In this document: positions 56,587-64,000 of the stretch, in pieces
Numbering within the stretch: position 1 is the first letter of the stretch
Layout of the letters: each line of letters starts with the position of its first letter
Assembly (NCBI GenBank): GCA_013365365.1
Contig: JABVXU010000093.1
Location: 1 to 64,000, forward strand
Reading direction: 5' to 3'
DNA: 64,000 bases
DNA from: Cruorifilaria tuberocauda
Taxonomy: Eukaryota > Nematoda > Chromadorea > Rhabditida > Onchocercidae
Notes under the pieces: model-generated
The model's database searches: none
What the model saw: the letters and a program-made list of their open reading frames with translations, nothing else
What the model was told of the DNA's origin: nothing
Translations under genes and position numbers: made by a program

Positions 56587-57240
56587 AATATTCAATGAAT
56601 GATTAACAGTTAATAATAAAAGTGGAAAGTGATGTGAAGAAAGAACTAACAAATTTTTTTCGTTAGAAAAAGACGGTGGAACTGTTCTTTCATTTTTCAT
56701 GATTTGTTCATATTTTCATTCATTCGCTTAGCTCCTGTTATTTATTTTTCGATGTGATGAGCTTTAAAAATAAATCATTTTATTCGGAAGTCGAATCCTA
56801 TACAGTAACAGTTTGAATCTATGTAAACTGTACGCTCATTATTTTTAAAAATTTCTGAAATAATAAGGAAAATTTTTTGATATTTTTGATATAGTTGATT
56901 AGAATCTATGCTTGATAACTGTGGAGCAGCAGATAAAATTCTCTTCCAACAAGAAATTGTCATAACAGTTCCTTTTCCTGGAATAATTTTTGATTTTGAA
57001 GTTCAGTATTTAAAATTTCTGATTAACGGGACAACTTTCATCCAGCGACGAATGACGAAGAAAAAAGAACTCATATGGTAATTAATGGCTTTTTTCGGAT
57101 AGAAGAGAATTTTATCCAATACAATAGCAGACTAAAATATTTACTCGACCAGTATTTTTTGTTTCCTTTTTCGATAAACATACGATTTTGTGGATTAGTA
57201 ATAATGGACGAAATCAGTTTTGATAATTTAGGGAAGTGAA
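56587..57240. other. Gap between the TMCO4 remnant and TIM14
   Basis: About 650 bases with no coding signal. Spacing this close, same strand, and an acceptor before TIM14 would allow an operon-like arrangement, but that is only a guess. Confidence 0.45.
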
Positions 57241-57242
57241 AT

Positions 57243-57252
57243 TTATTTTCAG
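57243..57252 (+). promoter_or_regulatory. Predicted trans-splice acceptor of TIM14
   Basis: TTATTTTCAG, a strong nematode acceptor, precedes the TIM14 ATG by 38 bases. An in-frame ATG inside an ordinary 5' leader at 57261 would lengthen the protein by ten residues, but the 57291 start aligns with the family. Confidence 0.55.
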
Positions 57253-57290
57253 TGGAAATATATGATTTTAAAATTTGGTTGGATCTAAAG

Positions 57291-57629
57291 ATGTCATCTA
57301 CACTCATCATTGGTGGAGTTGGCATGGTAGTCATTGGACTAGCTGGACGTGTGATGCTACGAAATCGTGCGACGTTCCTAAAAATGGCGAAAACATTGCC
57401 GGTTACAAACAGTATGTCAAAATATTATCGTGGTGGTTTCGAGCCTATTATGACACGACGTGAAGCGGCGCTAGTTCTTGGTGTATCACCCAGCGCTCCA
57501 GCGTCAAAAGTGAAGGAAGCGCATAAACGTATAATGATTGCCAATCATCCTGATCGTGGTGGTTCACCTTATTTGGCTGCAAAAATTAATGAAGCAAAGG
57601 ATAAATTGGAATCGACTAGACACGACTAA
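57291..57629 (+). CDS. dnj-21: TIM14/DNAJC19, import-motor J protein
   Basis: A single-exon gene of 112 residues. Residues about 5-22 form the membrane anchor (LIIGGVGMVVIGLAG). The middle has KYYRGGFEPIMTRREAALVLGVS, typical of the family and here split as KYYRGGFEP, then MTRREAALVLGVS. The J domain follows with the HPD motif in ANHPDRGGSPYLAAKINEAK. TIM14 sits in the mitochondrial inner membrane and stimulates mitochondrial Hsp70 in the presequence translocase motor. Length and residues match metazoan orthologues and no defect is seen. It lies 0.7 kb downstream of the TMCO4-like remnant on the same strand. Confidence 0.96.
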   Translation: MSSTLIIGGVGMVVIGLAGRVMLRNRATFLKMAKTLPVTNSMSKYYRGGFEPIMTRREAALVLGVSPSAPASKVKEAHKRIMIANHPDRGGSPYLAAKINEAKDKLESTRHD

Positions 57630-60146
57630 TTTTTATTAGGATTATTAATAATTTGTATATTGTGCGGGTAATTTTGCTCTGCTAATGTGAACATAGTCAG
57701 CATAAGTGAAATTTACGATTACAAAAGATTTATAATTAGAAACAGGTGAAAATTGTCAAAAACAGTCACTTCCGTACTGTGTTTTTGTATACGTTTTTTA
57801 TTTATCAAGGTCAAGAAAGGTCACTGATATTATTTGCTGTAGCTTCATTCTGAAGGAATCCTCTTTATAAAAAAAGGTTGAAAATGAAAATCGAGCTAGT
57901 TAATTTTGCTAATGATTGTTGTCTTTTACGTGCAAGTAGTTTTAGCCTATTCTTTCTTTTTCTTGAGAAAAATTTTTTCAATTTTCGACAGATCATTCTA
58001 TGTGATTTATGTGAAATGAATTGTTCTAATTAAAGTCTAGCCAAACCAACTTTGTTTACACTGAAGATTTTTTCGTGTTTAAGGCTTATTCAGGAATAAT
58101 AATTTAGAAATAAAATATTTATTGACCGGCGACAATCTTCGTTCACTCGTTTACTGCCGCTGTTATGTGAAATTGCTTTGTTGATAAATACCAATTAAGA
58201 TCGGTAAAGGCAGCAGTAGCATAATTAAAGTGTCATAAAGAAAGAGTACGGTACAAACTTTACGATACAAACTGACAAAAGCTCGAATTTATTTAAGAAT
58301 ATTTTTTTGCATTTTGTTTAATTGAACGAGGATAATACCTTTTCTTCTGACTTGTTTCAGATTATGTAAGGGAAGAGTGGAGAATTTAATAAATATTGTG
58401 TAATTTGATGGGGGAATAAACGTGAGGTGATATTCATAACATTTAAACTAAAATTTATTTTTACTCCAATGCGTGAGTTTTGATCTAATATGCTGCAGTT
58501 CAAAAGTGTGGTGGAAGAGGCAATTTTGATAATTTAAAGCAGAAACATTTTGGCATTCGTTTTTGACCCGTGAAAGAAGTTAAAGTGACTAGGTGAAGTG
58601 GGCTAAAAAATGAACAAATGATTAATTGAAGGATTAAGTAATGATAAAAATTAAGAAAAGATTGAATGTATTAAACTTCAAAAAACAAATGATAAAATAT
58701 AGTGATATAGTGACAATAACAGCAATATGAGAAACAAGTAATGGAGAAATTACCAGAAAAAGGAAAAAGGATTTCATTACCGATCATTTCTTCATTTTCA
58801 TTTGTCGTGGAGAAGTTTATTGGGAAAATTTGTTACAAATTAATTACTAGTGCTTAATTTAAAGATGAATGCATGAATATAAATAGAAATTAGAGTGATT
58901 CTGTATTTATTTATTGGCAATATGGATTCTTCAAAACTGAATTCATCATGGCATAATTGTAGTATCGAAGATCATTTTTGAAGAAAATATCTTGGCATAC
59001 AACTTGATAAATAAAAGTCGAAAACTTCCTGATAACCGTACTTCATTTGGTAGTTAGGAAGAGATCATATTTATTTCTCTAGAAGATTTGATGGGTATGT
59101 ATGTGAAATTCGTTTGTAGAGAAAGCGTCCAACAACCAATATTTCCCGTGCATGGGGTTATTAAATTATTGTAAATCGCATCTCGGATCTCTTTGAATAA
59201 AACGTCGAAGAGATCCAAGAGGTGATTTACAATAAATTTTTATTCTTCTAATGGATTTCCTTCACTGATCATTTACTTCTCAAGAAAGTCGAGAATACTT
59301 TCGAGAATACTAACTGCCAATTTGCATTCCTGACGAAATTCGCAAGTAGTTTCTAAATTTCAAATCTCTTTCAACTTCTTATCATTCCATCAGTTGTCCA
59401 TTTTTATGACTCATTTTTGGTTAAACTGTATCAGTGGACAGAGACGCCATAAAGACTTCCTATCGGAGAAGTTCTCTCTCCATCTCTCTCCCTAATCTGC
59501 AAATTTGTCACCTATGAATTTTTTTGTTAATCAGTGCAAGAGAATGTGTATTGCGCAAAGAGAAGGGGAAAAACATTAGGATTATAAAGAGAACAAGAGT
59601 AAGATGGAAATAATGTGTAGCGACGAAACTTCTTCCACCTTTTTCACACCATGTTTGGAGTAGACATGACCTTTGACTTGATCCGTTGGTGCTGATTCAT
59701 CTGCTTGGCACGTCATGTGACTTACGTGTTCAATATTGATCTGATTTTTTACCAAGTCAATTTATGAGTATTAGTGGTTCGGAGTTATTTTTAGGATCTA
59801 ACTTCCTCCTACTCTGATAGTGTATAACGTTCATATTGTACCACCGTAGGTGATAATTAGAATGAAGTTTGCATGTAGCGGAAAGACTCAAAATAGATAT
59901 TGTTATCGCTTGACGTGTGTTAATCGATTTTAATTATCCTTTTTTATTACCTTCAGCTATTTCTGAATGATGCAGAATGGTAGAAATTGATATCAGTTGG
60001 AAACAGCATTTAATAATTTATGTTTTATGAGCATAAATAAGCACATTAAGAGTGTAAAAGTGTGTGAAAAGCTTCAGTTTACCTAGAGATAAGTATTTTC
60101 ACCTGAAAATAGTCAGTTTTGTCATGATAATTATTCCACTCCAACA
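57630..60146. other. Intergenic, contains a microRNA-like hairpin
   Basis: No supported protein-coding exon. The only structured element I could find is the hairpin at 59166-59235. The region from about 59440 to 59900 is slightly less AT-rich and could include regulatory sequence of the RNF170-like gene. Confidence 0.5.
59166..59235. ncRNA. Candidate microRNA precursor hairpin
   Basis: Arms 59166-59193 and 59208-59235 pair over 28 positions with one G-U wobble and two single mismatches. Up to three more pairs (one of them a wobble) continue into the 14-base gap. Size, mismatch pattern and small loop resemble a nematode pre-miRNA. Which strand would be transcribed is unknown, and I recognise no known miRNA seed. 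It could instead be a degraded inverted-repeat element. Confidence 0.4.
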
Positions 60147-62329
60147 ATGTGTAATCGAAACGCTATCGTTTTGGAACTGATGAAAGTGGTGATGGTACAT
60201 GCTGGTGTTACTGAACTCCAGCTCATTGAAGGTGAATCTTCTGCTCGACATTTAGCTAGGTATATAAGTCAAGTTAGTTAATTCTCAAGTCATATTGTAA
60301 GAAAATACTAAAATATTTATTATATGAAGTAGTTCTGTAACACTTCCTTTATGCAATCTCTCATCTTGGATAAGAATGAGTGTAATAACAGCTCATATTC
60401 TATGTTTATTGAAGATTGCTTGGGAGAAGTCAGTTTTTTCTCAAAATTTGAAATTTATTAAAATTTATTTAGGTGAGTGAAGATGAATTTAAACTCAATG
60501 TAACACATATTTTTTTAGGTTTTGATAATGAAATCATTATGATGTTCACGTTTCTTTGTGCTGTTATTGGCGTAATCTGTTTTGCATATTGTCGGTAAGA
60601 TTAAACTTCTCATACTTATTTTTATTACAATTTTAATAGTCCATAGTATGTTTTTCATCTCACTTCTGTTCTTTAAGTCTAGTAATCATTTTTGTTCTTT
60701 TAACACAGTTCTTATTTTTGCATTCTAAAGGAGACAAATCTGGTTGATGGCTAACCATAATATAATTTTAATCTGCTTTAGACTTTAATTTATCCTGCTT
60801 TTAGGCGTCAGGAAAGGGATATTCATCCTACTCTGGAATCGGCTGTAGCTGAATTCAGACGTGCATTTTCAGGTACTATTCAAACAGAAGAATCACAATT
60901 TAGTACAAATGATGTAAGTTCTTATAGTTTTTCATCGAAATGTTTTCGTTTTTGTTGATCTAGATTATTCCGTAGATTACAGCACGATTACATCGTAGTT
61001 GTCTAGAATTTATAAAGCATTTATCAATGTAGCTATTTTTTGAATTGTAGAGTAGGCTGGAAACGCTGCGACGATTTGGAGATGATCGTACTTGTCCAAT
61101 ATGTTTTAGCCAAGCTTCATTCGCTGTTATTACAAACTGCGGCCATTTATTTTGTTGTAAGTTTTTAGATTTTTACCTATTTTTACCCTATTATTTTATT
61201 TGAAGTTCTCGATCAATAATTGTAATTATATTAAGGACATGATTTGGTTCTAATATTTCACTTAAATGAAAACATAAAAATTGGTAAAAATGTGACTTTG
61301 CAGGTAGTTGCATTTATGGATACTGGCAGTATAGTGCTTCGTTAATTACACCTGTAAAATGTGCAGTGTGCAGAGAAATTGTACGTTTCGATTTTCACTT
61401 GCATGCGCAATTTTTATTTTTCATTGCAATTTTTTATAGAGAACTAGCAGTTTTTTAAATTTACTGCTTCTTGAACACATGAACTTGATTTTTTTATAGG
61501 TTAGTTTACTTATACCTTTACCGGTGGAAGGTGAAAGAGAAAATAATGTTGATGAAGCATTACGATGTGATGAACGACTGACTGATTATAATCGGAGATT
61601 TTCCAGTGAAAGAAGACCAGTAAGTTCTTTATTATTTTTCTAAATTAGATTTTGTTTATGCCAACTAAATGCATCAAATAGAAGTTTTTTTGGAGCTTTT
61701 CATCTAGTGTATATCACCAAGTTATCACTGCTAAATGATTTAGTAGTTTTTTTTGGGCATATTTTGCAACTGAATATAGACACTATAACCTATAACATGT
61801 TTCACAATGGTGCTTACTGACATACATTTATTTACGGAAACGGTGGTGATCACGAATTTACGGCGATCATGAATTTAATCAAAGGTCTAATAAACTTTTG
61901 ATTATATGATATTGAAAGATAGAATTTCTTCATTTTTAGTGCCTCTCTACCTGCTGCTCTTCTAATATTTCCAGCAATTCACTATCCGTTTTTCAGATTA
62001 TCGATTATATTCGGGATTTGCCCGTATTAGTTCCATATATGTTTCGTGCCGTAGTTTCAGTCAATGGATTGATGTTTATGTTTCGGATTCGTGTCTTTTT
62101 ATGTCTTTTCGGTATGGCCGTCTACATTTTAAGTCCATTTGATATATTGCCGGAAGCAGCATTTGGCGTACTTGGTATGGTGGATGATGTTTTTATCGCA
62201 TTTGTTGTTTTGGTGTATGCTACAATTCTTTTTCGACAGCTGTTAGCTGGTGGACGATTACGTTTTGGCGCTGCTGCTGGTAGTAGAAATGATGAACGAG
62301 AACGAGAAACGGACATTCAAGGTGAATAA
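60147..62329 (+). CDS. RNF170: RNF170-like ER-membrane E3 ubiquitin ligase
   Basis: Seven exons, 60147-60231, 60519-60594, 60805-60913, 61051-61156, 61304-61380, 61500-61619 and 61997-62329, encode about 301 residues (human 258). Order: a short N-terminus ending LQLIEG, a membrane helix ([18 protein letters not shown]), then the RING finger CPIC...CGHLFCCSC...CAVC with all zinc ligands. NRRFS and the DUF1232 part follow, with two membrane segments ([32 protein letters not shown]). In vertebrates RNF170 ubiquitinates activated IP3 receptors for ER-associated degradation; the same role here is inferred. The tail is longer and charged, with [10 protein letters not shown]. Exon 1 must end at GAAG|GTGAAT; reading on to the next GT breaks the phase. 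Confidence 0.95.
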
Positions 62330-64000
62330 GTAATTTTTGTGTTTTTGTGAAAAATTCATATATTTTAGCCTTTCTGTGCATTCGAAAAATTCTTCATGTG
62401 TTGCGAATCAACATTAACTCTAAATCATTTTTTAGATTTTCCAGCTTTATGGTTCCCATAAATTCTAGATCTAAATTCAAGATTTAAACTATTTAGCTTC
62501 TCTTAGAATTTGAATTCGATAGGAAAAGTCTTGTTCCGCAGAAATGAGCAAGTCTCGAGTTTGAAATTCATAAAACAGTGAGTTTGTTCTTTTACTCAGT
62601 CGTTTTATAATTATTATCTTCTCTGACTTTTAAAGCTTGAAAAAATAAAATTTTCAAACGCAAGAAAGCTGCACTATCTGATGCCTAGCAGTTTAAAATA
62701 TACAGAAATTAAAGATCTTTATATAGTGAAGTCATGGACAAGTTTTAAATGGAATATATAGAATTTATTTCTCCTCTGTAATATTGTTTAATAATAAATT
62801 CTTAAAAAATAAATACTTGCAATCTTTGCAATGTAGTTATCTTCCTTGCAGATTTCATGTTCAATCCAATCTAATTAATCAGGGAAGATTGGCATAACTT
62901 TGCAGATCCACTATACAAAACTTTAACTGTTAATCTCAGTTCATTTTTTCGGTGATTTTTTTAACTCGGGAATGGTTTTAAAATTCTTGATGTGATATAT
63001 TGGAAATTACGATGTAATGCATCCTTTAATGCTTATCAATTGCTTAACCGATTGTTTTATTGATCCTATCTATATTAATCTTTCTTTCTCATACGTTGTA
63101 AATGTCTTATCTATTTTTTATTCTGTATGTAAATCGTGACAAAAAAAAGAATACAATATAGGTCGCAGTATTTGTGGTAAACTATTCTCTGAAAAGTTAT
63201 TAAGCTCATTGAGTTGAAGGTTGCAGATTGCCGACACTTTAATTTTTAATGTCACACTTGATACTGATTTACTTAAATGTACACAATAAGAAGTGTTTTC
63301 AAATTTATTAATTATAAATAGGCTAAGAAATATTTGAGTATTGAATAACATCAGTGATTGTTCAAAAGACTCAAAAGAAACGAAGGAAGTGGCTTTCCTC
63401 CCAAATGCCTAAAGTTCGCTGTATCTACTAAATCAATTAGCTAGTTTCGAAATTTGCCAATAGTTAATTATCATAAATGTATAATGTGATTTAAGATATT
63501 TATTTGTAGTCGTTTCTGAAGCTGAGGTTCTCAAACAAAAGAAACGAAGTAAACTGTGATGCAGAACTTACAGTATGCAATCACATTGATAGCAATAAGC
63601 GCTATGATGGTAGCTACGTTATAATGGTTTATTAGGTCTGGATCCAACGGAGCCTTATCATTTCTCAAATTAGACATACATTAAATTCAATTAAAAAGTT
63701 AAGGAACTGATTGCATCAGATATATTCGTTTCCTTTAGTTTCATTTCCATAGAATAAACTGAAAATTAATCGTGTCTGAAAAACTAATTGAAAAAAATCG
63801 CTATACTAAAATGTAATGCAAACAAAGCTACCTGTAAGGTCAACGAAAAAATGACATAACAGAATAAATGTAAATAGGAACGGAAGAATAATACAGTTTC
63901 GAGCACCAAAGAAAATCTTATATGCTTTACTTGATTAAAATAGAAAAAGTGATTCTTTTATCTGGCACCACCTATAGAACAACAATTACATTTACCTTAA
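62330..64000. other. Downstream flank, no supported gene
   Basis: After the RNF170-like stop codon I see only AT-rich sequence, an AATAAA-like element near 62790-62810, and short unrecognised open frames. Another gene may begin just outside the window, but no exon inside can be defended. Confidence 0.5.

Noticed and set aside
60232..60259. Extension of RNF170 exon 1 to the GTATAT donor
   Set aside because: It leaves the wrong phase for exon 2 and inserts residues absent from relatives; the GTGAAT donor at 60232 gives LIEG-FDNE, which aligns.

Overview
The window looks like a piece of a nematode nuclear genome, most likely a filarial or other spirurid worm. The DNA is AT-rich. Genes are broken into small exons by introns of roughly 50-1,700 bases with GT...TTTCAG-type borders. 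Several start codons sit 1-15 bases downstream of an unpaired 3' splice site, the signature of spliced-leader trans-splicing. Homologues are animal genes. I saw no bacterial genes, tRNAs, rRNAs or CRISPR arrays. All gene models were built by eye from translated exons and splice phase.

Layout: 1-1352 (+) 3' end of an unrecognised gene; 3422-5980 (-) LET-767/HSD17B12-like steroid and 3-ketoacyl reductase; 8639-13749 (-) dymeclin, 16 exons; 16978-23012 (+) a decayed neprilysin-like M13 metallopeptidase; 26425-30646 (+) an NRF-6/OAC-type acyltransferase-3 membrane protein; 35607-36666 (+) an FMRFamide-like neuropeptide precursor; 37939-41230 (-) L-lactate dehydrogenase; 48455-50593 (+) eIF3 subunit F; 53264-56586 (+) a decayed TMCO4/DUF726 hydrolase-like gene; 57291-57629 (+) TIM14/DNAJC19; 60147-62329 (+) RNF170-like E3 ligase. 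The long stretches between them show no gene I can support.

The genes do not form a pathway. They cover lipid reduction, Golgi organisation, glycolysis, translation, mitochondrial import, ER-associated degradation and peptide signalling, as expected for a random nematode gene block. The most notable result is two genes with several independent inactivating lesions among neighbours whose long coding regions read cleanly, so the breaks look biological rather than general sequencing error. Two introns in conserved genes (lactate dehydrogenase, eIF3F) appear to use GC instead of GT donors, with protein alignment length as support. A 28-base-pair imperfect hairpin at 59166-59235 has the shape of a microRNA precursor. 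I found no clear novel multi-gene system.
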